DNA of 50,475 nt. Source: Leuconostoc lactis KCTC 3528 = DSM 20202 (GTDB lineage: Bacteria; Bacillota; Bacilli; Lactobacillales; Lactobacillaceae). Both the position numbers and the translations under genes were made by a program. Below, in pieces: positions 16,618-25,443 of this stretch; within the stretch, counting starts at the first letter, position 1, and every line of letters begins with the position of its first letter. The notes beneath the pieces were generated by a model. The model was not told where the DNA came from, did not search any database, and was given only the letters and a program-made list of their open reading frames with translations. Location of the stretch: assembly GCF_014651235.1 (NCBI RefSeq), contig NZ_BMWM01000012.1:1-50475 (forward strand), in the 5' to 3' direction.

Positions 16618-17615
16618 TAAAACTAGGAACGATTGGGACGAATTGGATTACCAAAATGTTTATTGAAGCGGCGCTTCAAACTGGTGAGTATGAGTTGACG
16701 AAAGTTTATTCAAGGCGCCAGGCCGGTGGGGAAGCATTTGTAGCCGAACTGGGGTTGGAAAATGTCGATGTTGTTACAACTTTAAGTGACCTCTACACAG
16801 ACCTTGACGTGGTCTATATTGCGTCACCAAATGCCTTGCATTTTGAACAGGCGAAAGTGGCCATCCAATCTGGTGTGCATGTGATTGTGGAAAAGCCAAC
16901 CACGAGCAATCCAACAGAATTTGCTGCGATTGAGGCGTTATTGGCCAACCACCCAGATGTGCGTTATTTTGAAGCGGCCCGCCATGTGCACCAACCTAAC
17001 TTTAAGATTATCCAACAGGCCATGGGTGATTTAACGCAGTTACAAGGCGCAACGTTGGTTTATCAAAAGTACTCCTCACGCTTTGATGCCTACTTGGCGG
17101 GTGAGGAACCCAACGTCCTCACGCGTGAATTTAGCGCCGGTGCTTTATATGATTTGGGTGTTTATCCGATTTATGCGGCGATTGCTTTGTTCGGGGCACC
17201 ACGTGCTGTGCAGTATTTGCCAATCCTCTTAGCTAACGGTGCTGATGCCCGTGGGGTTGCCAACCTCTTTTATGATGACTTTAATGTCACCGCAATTTTT
17301 GGAAAAAATGCCAATTCTTACCTATCAAGTGAAGTTTATGGCTTAAAGGAAACCATCTCGACAAATAACATTGCTGAACTCGATACGGTGACTTTCCATG
17401 ATGGCGAAGGGCACAGTACCGACATTGGGGAACGCCCCGATTCTAATCCGATGGTACGTGAAGCGCAAGACTTTGCAGCCATTATGAATGACCCCGTTGG
17501 TCACCATTTGCAGTATACGCAGTGGTTCCAACTTGCTAAACAAGTCAACCAAACGTTGTTTGACTTACGTTCGTCGGCTGGGATTGTTTTCCCAGCTGAC
17601 CAGAAAGAAATGTAA
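16614..17615 (+). CDS. Gfo/Idh/MocA family oxidoreductase
   Basis: An NAD(P)-dependent dehydrogenase of the Gfo/Idh/MocA group, 333 residues. It has the Rossmann motif GTIGTNWITKMFIEAA at the N-terminus and the EKP motif (VIVEKPTTSN) with the catalytic Lys, plus a C-terminal alpha/beta domain. The substrate is unknown. It is translationally coupled to the GH25-like gene (ATGA overlap) and precedes the helicase gene by 3 bp, so these three form one transcription unit. Confidence 0.88.
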   Translation: MIKLGTIGTNWITKMFIEAALQTGEYELTKVYSRRQAGGEAFVAELGLENVDVVTTLSDLYTDLDVVYIASPNALHFEQAKVAIQSGVHVIVEKPTTSNPTEFAAIEALLANHPDVRYFEAARHVHQPNFKIIQQAMGDLTQLQGATLVYQKYSSRFDAYLAGEEPNVLTREFSAGALYDLGVYPIYAAIALFGAPRAVQYLPILLANGADARGVANLFYDDFNVTAIFGKNANSYLSSEVYGLKETISTNNIAELDTVTFHDGEGHSTDIGERPDSNPMVREAQDFAAIMNDPVGHHLQYTQWFQLAKQVNQTLFDLRSSAGIVFPADQKEM

Positions 17616-17618
17616 TTT

Positions 17619-18938
17619 ATGCCAATTAAACCAGCGCTACAAGCGCAATTTGAACAACAATTTAAAGCCCAAACACCCATTCAAGCTGCTGTTTGGGAGA
17701 AGTTAACGCAGGGCGACAATATTTTCGGCCTAGCGCCAACTGGAACAGGGAAAACGTTAGCTTTTTTGCTGCCAATTCTTAGCCGAATTGACCCCAAAGT
17801 TAAGCAGACACAAGTCTTGATTTTGGCGCCAAGTCAAGAACTCGCCATGCAAACAACTGCTGTGGCTCGGGAATGGGGCGCTTTGGTCGATGTCTCGGTG
17901 ACCAGTTTGATTGGTGGTGCCAATGGTCGCCGTCAAGCAGATAAACTCAAAAAAGATAAGCCACATATTGTGGTGGGGACATTAGGTCGTGTATTGACGA
18001 TGCTTGATGGTGGTGCCCTAAAACTTAATGGTTTGCAAACCGTTATTTTCGATGAAGCAGACGCTATGTTGTCAGATGAACGGCGTGACAGTTTGCAAGA
18101 ATTAGCAGCGCAATTACCAACAGACGTTCAACTTGGCCTGTTTTCAGCAACTTCTGGGGTTGATTTGAAATATGTCGCCGACACTTTTGGCCAAGAAGTC
18201 CGACCCGTATCAGTTGGCACGGATGCGCCAGCAGCGATCACGCATGAATTTCAATATGTTGACCAAAAGGCCAAGGCTAGTTTGTTGATTCAACTAGCCC
18301 GTAATAAGCAACAAGCTTTGGTGTTTTTTAATACGATTAGTGGCTTGGTTAATATGCAGGCGACGCTACGTCACGCGCATGCTAGTGTGATGAGTATTGG
18401 CAGCAATGACAAGCGACAAGTGCAGCGTGCAGATGCGTTACGTTTATTCAAAAAAGGCGAAGTGTCGCTGCTTTTGGTGACAGATGTCGCCGCACGTGGC
18501 TTGGATATTGAAGATTTACCATTAGTCGTGAACGCACAGTTACCACAACGGAAAAAAACATATATTCATCGCGCTGGCCGTACAGGCCGAATGGGTAAGC
18601 CAGGCCGCGTATTGAACTTAGGTAATGACCATGATATTCGTGATTTGAAACGCGAATTAGGGGATGATTTTGTCTTGGTGAAAGCCGCTAATACATTTGC
18701 CGATGCGAAGCAGGCGACACCGCAAAAAAGTACCGCTGCGGTCAAGGCTGCACGCGCAACTGCGCCAACTGATCAGGCAGGACACCAAGCGTCGGGCCAA
18801 GCGGCCAAACCAGTGACGCCACGTCCGACAGCTCAGGCGAAGACAGTACCGGTTGTTGAAAAGCCTAAGAAGAAAAAACGCTTAAAGGCATCCAAAGATA
18901 AGGGAAAGCCAAAATGGGCTAAAAAGTCGGCCGAGTAA
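17619..18938 (+). CDS. DEAD-box RNA helicase (CshB-like)
   Basis: An ATP-dependent RNA helicase of 439 residues. Motifs appear in order: APTGTGKT (I), PSQELA (Ia), GTLGRV (Ib variant), DEAD in DEADAML (II), SATSG (III), ARGLDIED (V) and HRAGRTGR (VI). The C-terminal tail from about residue 365 is Lys/Ala/Pro-rich and basic, as expected for RNA binding. It probably acts in mRNA decay or ribosome assembly in the cold. The Shine-Dalgarno is weak and translation is likely coupled to the upstream gene. Confidence 0.9.
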   Translation: MPIKPALQAQFEQQFKAQTPIQAAVWEKLTQGDNIFGLAPTGTGKTLAFLLPILSRIDPKVKQTQVLILAPSQELAMQTTAVAREWGALVDVSVTSLIGGANGRRQADKLKKDKPHIVVGTLGRVLTMLDGGALKLNGLQTVIFDEADAMLSDERRDSLQELAAQLPTDVQLGLFSATSGVDLKYVADTFGQEVRPVSVGTDAPAAITHEFQYVDQKAKASLLIQLARNKQQALVFFNTISGLVNMQATLRHAHASVMSIGSNDKRQVQRADALRLFKKGEVSLLLVTDVAARGLDIEDLPLVVNAQLPQRKKTYIHRAGRTGRMGKPGRVLNLGNDHDIRDLKRELGDDFVLVKAANTFADAKQATPQKSTAAVKAARATAPTDQAGHQASGQAAKPVTPRPTAQAKTVPVVEKPKKKKRLKASKDKGKPKWAKKSAE

Positions 18939-18948
18939 GCCACATATC

Positions 18949-18988
18949 AAAAGGGTCACAGCTAATCATCAAGCTGTGACCCTTTTTT
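18949..18988. terminator. Terminator between the helicase gene and the minus-strand gene
   Basis: A 14 bp stem, AAAGGGTCACAGCT with AGCTGTGACCCTTT, and flanking A and T runs. It can end both converging transcripts. Confidence 0.88.
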
Positions 18989-18996
18989 AATATGAC

Positions 18997-20289
18997 TCAA
19001 GGGATGAGGTGTTGGAAAAGGGGTGTGTTCGGAATTTCAATTGATTTATGCAACGTGATGGGGGTATCATTGGCATTCGTCGTGTTAACAGTATAGTCGT
19101 AACGATAGTAGTTCTGACTTAAAGTGGCAGCATCGACATCTTTCGCATTTGGTGGGGTGATGAATTGATAGTGGCCAGGATTTTGTATGCTGTTATAGGG
19201 CGTGGCGATGAAATTGTTTTGGGCATCAAAAGTGAATTGATAACGGGTCGCGCCACCAGGTAGCATATTGAGATCAGGTAAAAAGGCTTTCGCAAAGATA
19301 TGTGCTGTCGATCCCCAAAGGACGATACGATACGTGCCGTCAGGCATTTTAATGCGGGTTGCGATATCGCGTAAGTTCACAAAGGCCAGACCAATCGCCT
19401 GGCCTTTATCATCTGTTGCATCGGTGTAAATTTGGCCATCTTTGTAAATGACCCAACCAAACCCATTCCAAATGAGCTGGTCGTTGGTGGCCCCCTGCCA
19501 GATGACGGGTAGCGTCACTGAAGCGAGTTGACCAGTGTCATCGGGAATGGCCACAGTGGTCGTCCCCCAACTGATATGGTTACTTTTAAAAATCAGATTA
19601 GGATTGGCCGGTGAATGATACGTTGGCCCATCGTTTAACCAGGCAATGGCGATACCGACAGCATTAATTTGGGCGGTAAATTGGGCAATTGTTTGTGCTT
19701 TCAATTGTTGCATCAACGTGGCTAACGTTGGCTGTTGTGTCGGATCCCCACCTGCATCCAGATAGGCAGCGCGGATGGCCGACTGGAGATCGGTGTATTT
19801 ATTTTGCCAATCTTGACTGGTTGCGCTGGCGGTTTTAAGTGCCGTAATGGCATTTAAAATCACTGGGCTGAGTTTATCGCTATCCAGCACTTGCCCATTT
19901 TGGTCCGTGAACGGATTATCGTTTGGTGGGGTAACGTAATATTGCGACAAATCAGGAATATTTAACGCCGTGGCAGTTGCCATAATAACTTGGTAGCGGT
20001 CGGTGATAGCAGCAGCAAGGACACTATTATCGTGCGTTAATTTGGTGATTGTCGCGGCGTTATGTGACAATGACGCTTGCGCGGTGGTGAGGGCTGATGT
20101 GAGCTGTGCGTTGTCTGCTTGACTGCTGGTTAATAAGTTTTTCATCCGCGTAATATTGTCGTTTAATTGCGCAATACCGGCAGTATTAAGTGGACTCACC
20201 CCTAAAAAATAATAGGCAGCTGAGGCAGTCCCAATCAGCACCGCGAGGGCAGTCATGAGGGGGACAACAAGTTTCGTACTTTTGAACAT
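18997..20289 (-). CDS. Membrane-anchored coiled-coil protein of unknown function
   Basis: I do not recognise this 430-residue protein. It starts at ATG 20289 behind AAAAAGGAG. The N-terminus has one membrane segment (about 7-29) followed by YYFLGVSPLNT. Next is a Gln/Ala/Thr-rich predicted coiled coil (about 38-85), a helical middle, and a C-terminal domain of about 200 residues rich in aromatic residues and Asn, with WNGFGWVIYKDGQIYTDATD. No enzymatic motif is visible. The N-terminus resembles that of the upstream gene (MFK...YFFGVLSP). It lies downstream of an internal terminator and divergent from the CiaR-like regulator. Confidence 0.7.
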   Translation of the reverse strand: MFKSTKLVVPLMTALAVLIGTASAAYYFLGVSPLNTAGIAQLNDNITRMKNLLTSSQADNAQLTSALTTAQASLSHNAATITKLTHDNSVLAAAITDRYQVIMATATALNIPDLSQYYVTPPNDNPFTDQNGQVLDSDKLSPVILNAITALKTASATSQDWQNKYTDLQSAIRAAYLDAGGDPTQQPTLATLMQQLKAQTIAQFTAQINAVGIAIAWLNDGPTYHSPANPNLIFKSNHISWGTTTVAIPDDTGQLASVTLPVIWQGATNDQLIWNGFGWVIYKDGQIYTDATDDKGQAIGLAFVNLRDIATRIKMPDGTYRIVLWGSTAHIFAKAFLPDLNMLPGGATRYQFTFDAQNNFIATPYNSIQNPGHYQFITPPNAKDVDAATLSQNYYRYDYTVNTTNANDTPITLHKSIEIPNTPLFQHLIP

Positions 20290-20322
20290 CGGGCTATTTC
20301 TCCTTTTTCTGTGTGCACTGTG

Positions 20323-20363
20323 CAAAAAAAGCTACCAGTCGATAGCGACTGATAGCTTTTTTT
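20323..20363 (-). terminator. Internal terminator between the two coiled-coil genes
   Basis: A stem of 11 bp with one G-T pair, GCTATCAGTCG / CGACTGGTAGC on the minus strand, ends in a T run. It lies just 10 bp after the upstream gene and 34 bp before the start of the next, so it should reduce expression of the 430-residue protein relative to the smaller one. Confidence 0.8.
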
Positions 20364-20372
20364 ACGCAATGC

Positions 20373-20828
20373 TTAAGGATTAGCTGTTGATGTTTTGGCA
20401 TTATTGGGATCAACATCGACAGTCCGATCGGTGACGCTGGTATTGGCATTGGCAGCAATGGCTTGCTGGGTGGTAACGTTAGTGCCAGTTTTGGGGTCGT
20501 TTAAGGCCGTATTGGCAGCATCAACGGCGGCATTAGCCGCCTTGATATTATCATTAGCATTTTGAATTTGCGCTTGTGCTTGCGCCAGGTCATCTTGGTG
20601 GTTTTGTTGCTCGGTATTAAACTTGTTCGTTAGGCCGGTTAGCGCATCTTGAATGGCCTGCATGCTCCCACTGAGACCTTGACTGGCTGTTGTCAAGGCA
20701 CCGATGTTAGTGCTGGGACTTAGGACCCCAAAGAAATAAGTCGTTGCGGCGAAACCGGCAAATGAGAGAACCGGTAGGAGTAACAGGGTGAGAACAAACT
20801 TTTTGGAGCGCGTGTGTTTCTTGAACAT
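20373..20828 (-). CDS. Small membrane-anchored coiled-coil protein of unknown function
   Basis: A 151-residue protein I do not recognise. It has a basic N-terminus (MFKKHTRSKK), one membrane segment (about 11-33), then YFFGVLSPSTN and a long Ala/Gln/Asn-rich helix (about 45-118) with coiled-coil character. The C-terminus is low-complexity. The membrane-plus-YFxGVxSP arrangement is shared with the 430-residue protein, suggesting common origin. The Shine-Dalgarno is weak. It is first in the operon transcribed away from the CiaR-like regulator. Confidence 0.7.
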   Translation of the reverse strand: MFKKHTRSKKFVLTLLLLPVLSFAGFAATTYFFGVLSPSTNIGALTTASQGLSGSMQAIQDALTGLTNKFNTEQQNHQDDLAQAQAQIQNANDNIKAANAAVDAANTALNDPKTGTNVTTQQAIAANANTSVTDRTVDVDPNNAKTSTANP

Positions 20829-20920
20829 AATCTTTTACTTTGTCTATTTTTGACGCACTAACCGATGATTATAAACGAACCAACCTATTATATTTATAAT
20901 ATCAATAATGTGATAGCTCT

Positions 20921-20949
20921 AGTATAAAACTTACGATGTGCAAGGTCAA
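20921..20949 (-). promoter_or_regulatory. Promoter of the coiled-coil operon
   Basis: On the minus strand TTGACC (20949-20944) and TATACT (20926-20921) are 17 bp apart. It faces away from ciaR and adjoins the CiaR-like box. Confidence 0.65.
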
Positions 20950-20955
20950 GAATTT

Positions 20956-20972
20956 CTTAAGCAGGATTTAAT
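20956..20972 (+). promoter_or_regulatory. CiaR-box-like direct repeat
   Basis: CTTAAG-N5-TTTAAT matches the streptococcal CiaR operator (NTTAAG-N5-WTTAAG) except for the last base. It lies just upstream of the -35 of the coiled-coil operon and 20 bp before the ciaR -35, so it could serve both directions. Binding is inferred. Confidence 0.5.
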
Positions 20973-20992
20973 CTCCTATTAATCACGGGGCA

Positions 20993-21021
20993 TTACAATT
21001 AGAAGCAGAAAACGGTATAAT
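20993..21021 (+). promoter_or_regulatory. Promoter of ciaRH
   Basis: TTACAA (20993-20998) and TATAAT (21016-21021) with 17 bp spacing. The -10 ends 6 bp before ATG 21028, implying a leaderless or nearly leaderless transcript. Confidence 0.65.
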
Positions 21022-21027
21022 GGAGAT

Positions 21028-21723
21028 ATGAAAATGGCTAAAGCAATTAAAATATTATTAATCGAAGACGATGTCAACTTGGCAGATAACATTGTCGGCT
21101 TTTTGCAAGATTTTGCCGATGTCCATGCGGTTGATAACGGCTTAGATGGTGAATTTGAAGGTCAGGAGTCACCCTATGACCTCATTATCTCGGATTTGAT
21201 GTTGCCGGGCGAGAGTGGCTTGGAAGTGATCAAAAATTTGCGTGAAAAAAATATTGAGACCCCAGTCTTAATTTTGACAGCTAAAAGTTCCTTAGATGAT
21301 AAAATCGAAGGCTTTAATGTTGGCGCGGATGATTATTTGACGAAGCCGTTCTATCGTGAAGAATTATTGTTACGGGTAAAGGCTTTGCTACGCCGTGCCG
21401 GTGTCTATTCTGAAGATAATACGATCGCGGTGGGGGATGTGCTCATTAACCTTGAGAATCGTGGTGTCCAAGTCCATGGGCAACCCGTCAAATTAGTCGG
21501 AAAAGAATTCGATATTTTGACGTACTTGGCACAAAATAAAAATATTATTGTGACGCGTGACCAAATCTTTGATCGTGTCTGGGGGATTGATTCCGACACA
21601 ACGATTAACGTTGTCAATATTTATTTGAACAACCTCCGACGTAAGTTAGAGGCGGTTGGCCAACACGATCTGATTAAAACACTGCGCAATATTGGGTTTA
21701 TTTTAGAGGTTGACGATGCCTAA
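21028..21723 (+). CDS. ciaR: CiaR-like response regulator (OmpR family)
   Basis: A DNA-binding response regulator of 231 residues. The receiver has acidic residues in LLIEDD, the phospho-acceptor Asp 56 in IISDLMLP, and KPFYREELLLRVKAL. The winged-helix domain carries GKEFDILTYLAQN, QIFDRVWGIDSDTTI and LRNIGFIL, very close to streptococcal CiaR. ATG 21028 is next to the -10 box; ATG 21034 behind GGAG is an alternative start. It overlaps the kinase gene by 8 bp and is followed by htrA, a classical CiaR target. Confidence 0.88.
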   Translation: MKMAKAIKILLIEDDVNLADNIVGFLQDFADVHAVDNGLDGEFEGQESPYDLIISDLMLPGESGLEVIKNLREKNIETPVLILTAKSSLDDKIEGFNVGADDYLTKPFYREELLLRVKALLRRAGVYSEDNTIAVGDVLINLENRGVQVHGQPVKLVGKEFDILTYLAQNKNIIVTRDQIFDRVWGIDSDTTINVVNIYLNNLRRKLEAVGQHDLIKTLRNIGFILEVDDA

Positions 21724-22999
21724 TGTCATCAATAAGCAACAACAAATTCGCGGCTTTTTGTTACTAATTGCGAGTTTCTTTGTCATTTTCTCGATTTTAG
21801 GTGGGGTCATGAATTGGTCTTACACGCGCACGGTCTTTCGTAATTCAGATGCGGCGATTACCCAACAAATTCGTAACTTTGAATTGGCGGGCGCTTTGGA
21901 TAATGCTGACGCAACGGAGCGAAAAGCCCCACTGTTATTAGAAACCAATACGTTAGCCAATGTCTGGCTCTATGACAGTCATAAAAACTTAGTCTTAGAT
22001 GCCCGTTTACCAGAGGCAACCAAAGAATTACTTAGTAAGCAATTCAAATATACGTCACGATTTGAATCTGATACGCCACAAACAGTACATATTGGGGATA
22101 ATTATTATCGTGTGGCCAGTGTCACGTTTATTAAAGGCGCCAAAAATAATGATGGGCGTCCTGTCAAATATGGTGTGATCACAGTCAATGTTAATGATAC
22201 AATTTACAACCTCAATCACTTTAAAAAGGTGATTCTCTGGTCGTTTGGCTCGTTTGGGTTGCTCGCTTTAATGGTGTCTTACTGGATTAGTTTAAAAAAC
22301 ATGAAGCCGATTTTGCGATCGTGGCAACAACAGCAAGACTTTGTGAACAATGCGGCGCACGAATTACGGACACCCATGGCCGTCATTCAAGGCAAACTCG
22401 AAAATATGTTAACGCATCCAGAATCCACAGTACGTGAACAATCTGATGCCATTATTTTGTCCTTATCAGAAGTGAGACGACTAACTTCGTTAACAAATAA
22501 TATGTTAACGCTGGCGAAGTCAGGCTCGAATATGACCCCCCTTGAAAAAGAATCGACTGATATTAGTGATTTCCTATCGCAAATTGTTGCGCCATACCAA
22601 GAGATGGCAGAATTTGATGGCCAACAGGTGCTGTTGTCAGCGCGGGTTGGTCAGCGTGTGATGATTGATCAAAAGCGCATTCATCAGTTGATTGTGCTGT
22701 TGGTCGATAACGCCTTGAAATATTCTGAAGCCGGCGATACCGTATCAATCACTGCCATGATTGAAAAGCGGAAACTTGTCTTAACGGTTGCCGATACGGG
22801 GCGTGGTATCAGTGATGAGGCCAAAAAGCATGTCTTTGACCGTTTTTATCGAGAAGATAAGACAGGCAATCGAGAAACTGGTGGGACTGGCTTGGGCTTG
22901 TCCATTGCGGAGTGGATTGTCCATGCGCATGGCGGTAAAATTGTGGTGTTAGATAATCAACCAAAGGGGACGATTTTCAAAATCACGTTACCGCTATAA
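21716..22999 (+). CDS. ciaH: CiaH-like sensor histidine kinase
   Basis: A membrane histidine kinase of 427 residues. It has two membrane segments (about 13-34 and 172-191) flanking an extracellular sensor domain, then the H-box NNAAHELRTPMAV with His 215. The ATPase motifs follow: LVDNALKYS (N), VADTGRGIS (G1) and GGTGLGLSIAEWI (G2). ATG 21716 is chosen over an upstream TTG because of the AGAGG site and match to CiaH. It should phosphorylate the adjacent CiaR-like regulator. Confidence 0.88.
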   Translation: MPNVINKQQQIRGFLLLIASFFVIFSILGGVMNWSYTRTVFRNSDAAITQQIRNFELAGALDNADATERKAPLLLETNTLANVWLYDSHKNLVLDARLPEATKELLSKQFKYTSRFESDTPQTVHIGDNYYRVASVTFIKGAKNNDGRPVKYGVITVNVNDTIYNLNHFKKVILWSFGSFGLLALMVSYWISLKNMKPILRSWQQQQDFVNNAAHELRTPMAVIQGKLENMLTHPESTVREQSDAIILSLSEVRRLTSLTNNMLTLAKSGSNMTPLEKESTDISDFLSQIVAPYQEMAEFDGQQVLLSARVGQRVMIDQKRIHQLIVLLVDNALKYSEAGDTVSITAMIEKRKLVLTVADTGRGISDEAKKHVFDRFYREDKTGNRETGGTGLGLSIAEWIVHAHGGKIVVLDNQPKGTIFKITLPL

Positions 23000-23053
23000 C
23001 ATACGAAAAATTGAAAGAAGCATGACCACGTTGATTAAAATGGAGGGCACGTG

Positions 23054-23923
23054 ATGAAACATTCTCTTATAATAGTTGCGGCAGTTGCTGCCGTAGTTGG
23101 TGGTGGCGTCGTTTATTCTGGCACACAACCAAATTCTTGGTTCCAGCGCCAACCTGAAACCAAAAAAGTGGTAAATATTGCCGGGCAAGCGTCGATTGCT
23201 TCGACCGCCTATGTGAGCCAAGATGCGGCCATTTCGGCCTATAACAAAGTAAAAAATGCGGTGGTCACCGTGCAAAACTTGCAAAAGAATGCGGCCCAAA
23301 CCCCAGATGGTTTTGCGGGGTTGTTTGGTCAATCAGGGCGTCAAAAGCAAGCCGATAATGGCCAAGTTGAAACTGCCTCAGAAGGCTCTGGGGTCGTCTA
23401 TAAGATTGCGGATGGGTATGTCTATATCATCACCAACAATCATGTGGTGGCGAATTCGGATGCCCTACAAGTGATTACGGCAAATGGCGACAAGGTGAAA
23501 GCGACCATTGTCGGGACGAATGAACAAAAGGATTTGGCCCTTATTAAGGCCAAAACAGACCTGATTAAAACGGCGGCGAGCTTTGCACCAAGCAGTAAGC
23601 TTCAATCAGGTGAACAGGTCTTAGCGATTGGATCACCGTTGGGGTCTGAATATGCGACTTCAATGACGAGTGGCATTATTTCATCACCACAGCGGCAACT
23701 AACGGCAGAAGAGACAGGATCGAGTGATGAAACGGTCATCCAAACCGATGCTGCCATTAATCCAGGTAACTCTGGCGGCCCGTTGATTAACTTATCAGGG
23801 CAAGTCGTTGGGATTAATTCATCAAAAATTGCTGCTGCAACTGATGGTACTAACGTTGAAGGGATGGGATTTGCCATTCCATCAGACGTTGTTGAAGCCT
23901 TTATTCAGCAAACAGAAAAGTAA
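23054..23923 (+). CDS. htrA: HtrA-like serine protease lacking a PDZ domain
   Basis: A membrane-anchored trypsin-like protease for surface protein quality control. The 289-residue product has an N-terminal membrane segment (about 4-21) and the catalytic triad His 130 (TNNHVVAN), Asp 160 (KDLALIKAK) and Ser 240 (NPGNSGGPL). It stops shortly after GFAIPSDVVEAF, where the PDZ domain of HtrA/DegP would start. A terminator follows immediately, so no remnant is visible. ATG 23054 is preferred over GTG 23051 because GGAGGG is better spaced. It lies directly behind ciaRH. Confidence 0.88.
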   Translation: MKHSLIIVAAVAAVVGGGVVYSGTQPNSWFQRQPETKKVVNIAGQASIASTAYVSQDAAISAYNKVKNAVVTVQNLQKNAAQTPDGFAGLFGQSGRQKQADNGQVETASEGSGVVYKIADGYVYIITNNHVVANSDALQVITANGDKVKATIVGTNEQKDLALIKAKTDLIKTAASFAPSSKLQSGEQVLAIGSPLGSEYATSMTSGIISSPQRQLTAEETGSSDETVIQTDAAINPGNSGGPLINLSGQVVGINSSKIAAATDGTNVEGMGFAIPSDVVEAFIQQTEK

Positions 23924-23955
23924 AAGAGTCACCAATTTGGTGGCTCTTTTTATTG
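23924..23955 (+). terminator. Terminator after htrA
   Basis: AGAGTCACCA and TGGTGGCTCT form a hairpin with a short ATT loop, followed by T residues. Confidence 0.85.
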
Positions 23956-24042
23956 TGTGCTAAATGATTGTGCATCACAAAACAATCATTTAATTTATGA
24001 AAGGGCTTTCAATAATAACAGAAGTGTGCTATTCTCAGTTTC

Positions 24043-24056
24043 TGAAAACGCTTACA
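24043..24056 (+). promoter_or_regulatory. Catabolite-responsive element (cre) upstream of the MFS gene
   Basis: TGAAAACGCTTACA matches the CcpA consensus TGWAARCGYTWWCA at every position. It is 36 bp before the transporter start, a position that suits repression during growth on preferred sugars. Confidence 0.8.
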
Positions 24057-24091
24057 GGAAAATCATAAATTGCAGCCAGAGGAGAACAGGC

Positions 24092-25432
24092 ATGATTAAT
24101 TCAGTTGGGGGTGTTGCTAAAAAGCACAAGGATTTTGGTCAGTTGGCTGATGGGTATCTTAAAAAGACACCGATTTTCCAATTTATCATTGTATCGTTGA
24201 TGTTTCCGCTGTGGGGAACAGCGGCGAGTTTAAATGATATTTTAATTACGCAGTTTAAAACAGTTTTTGCTTTAAATGATGCGGCAACTGCCTTTGTGCA
24301 GTCAGCGTTTTACGGCGGGTATTTTCTAGTCGCTATTCCTGCCAGTTTTGTTATTCGCAAGGTCTCTTATAAAGTGACCATTATGACGGGGTTGGTCGCT
24401 TATATCTTAGGGGCTGGTTTATTTTTCCCAGCATCGCGAGTGGCGACCTATTCGATGTTCCTTGTGGCTATTTTTGCCATCGCCATTGGGTTATCCTTCT
24501 TAGAAACAGCCAGTGACACCTACAGTATGATGATGGGACCCAAGAAATATGCCAATTTGCGTTTAAATATTTCACAAATCTTGAATCCGGTGGGCAGTGT
24601 TGCTGGGATTTTGTTGGGCAAGTATTTGATTTTTGGTTCGGTGGGGAACCTGTCTGAAAAAATGGCCAGCTTGCATGGCGCAGAACGGCTGGCTTACGGC
24701 GAAAGCATGTTACAATTAACCCTCCAACCTTACAAATATATTTTGGCCGTCTTAGTTGTGATGTTGCTCATCTTAGCTGTGACGAAGATGCCAAGTGCCA
24801 AGCCAATTGTGACGGGGACACAGATGGCTAAAGTGAGTTTTCGTCAGTCAATTGCCTATTTGAGACAGAACAATCGCTTCAAAAAGGGTGTATTGGCACA
24901 ATTCATTTATGTGGGGATGCAGACGGCTGTTTGGTCATTTACCATCCGGCTGGCTTTGGATGTGAATCATCATATTACAGATGCCGCGGCCTCAAACTTC
25001 ATGATCTATTCGTATGTGGTCTTCTTTTTGGGGAAGGTTGTGGCGACTTGGCTCTTTAAACAATTGAAAGCAACCCAAGTTTTGACGGCTTACTCAGTAC
25101 TTGGCACCTTGGCGTTGTTGCTCGCAACATTTGCGCCAGGCATGATTGCTGTGTATGCGGCCGTTGGGGCGAGCTTTTTCTTTGGCCCACAATGGCCAAC
25201 GATTTACGCGCACACCTTAGATCATGTAACAGATAAGCGTTACACTGAAACAGCAGGTGACATTTTGGTTATGGCCATTGTGGGCGGTGCCGTTATCCCG
25301 GCTGTTCAAGGCCTCGTGTCTGATGCGGTGGGATCGATGCAATTGTCGTTCCTGGTGCCAACGATTGCGTTTGCACTGGTGAGTTATTATTTTGCAACAG
25401 AAGTTAAACAAGCTATGGCGACAGGACGTTAA
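24092..25432 (+). CDS. MFS transporter of the fucose permease (FucP) family
   Basis: A 12-segment major-facilitator transporter of 446 residues. The N-terminal FPLWGTAASLNDILITQF matches the FucP-type sugar:H+ symporters, and later SDTYSMMMGP and FFFGPQWPTIYA are conserved in that family. ATG 24092 follows AGAGGAG; the frame is open far upstream but across the cre site. A hexose or deoxyhexose substrate is probable but unproven. It is followed after 11 bp by a VOC protein gene. Confidence 0.82.
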   Translation: MINSVGGVAKKHKDFGQLADGYLKKTPIFQFIIVSLMFPLWGTAASLNDILITQFKTVFALNDAATAFVQSAFYGGYFLVAIPASFVIRKVSYKVTIMTGLVAYILGAGLFFPASRVATYSMFLVAIFAIAIGLSFLETASDTYSMMMGPKKYANLRLNISQILNPVGSVAGILLGKYLIFGSVGNLSEKMASLHGAERLAYGESMLQLTLQPYKYILAVLVVMLLILAVTKMPSAKPIVTGTQMAKVSFRQSIAYLRQNNRFKKGVLAQFIYVGMQTAVWSFTIRLALDVNHHITDAAASNFMIYSYVVFFLGKVVATWLFKQLKATQVLTAYSVLGTLALLLATFAPGMIAVYAAVGASFFFGPQWPTIYAHTLDHVTDKRYTETAGDILVMAIVGGAVIPAVQGLVSDAVGSMQLSFLVPTIAFALVSYYFATEVKQAMATGR

Positions 25433-25443
25433 AGGAGAAAATA

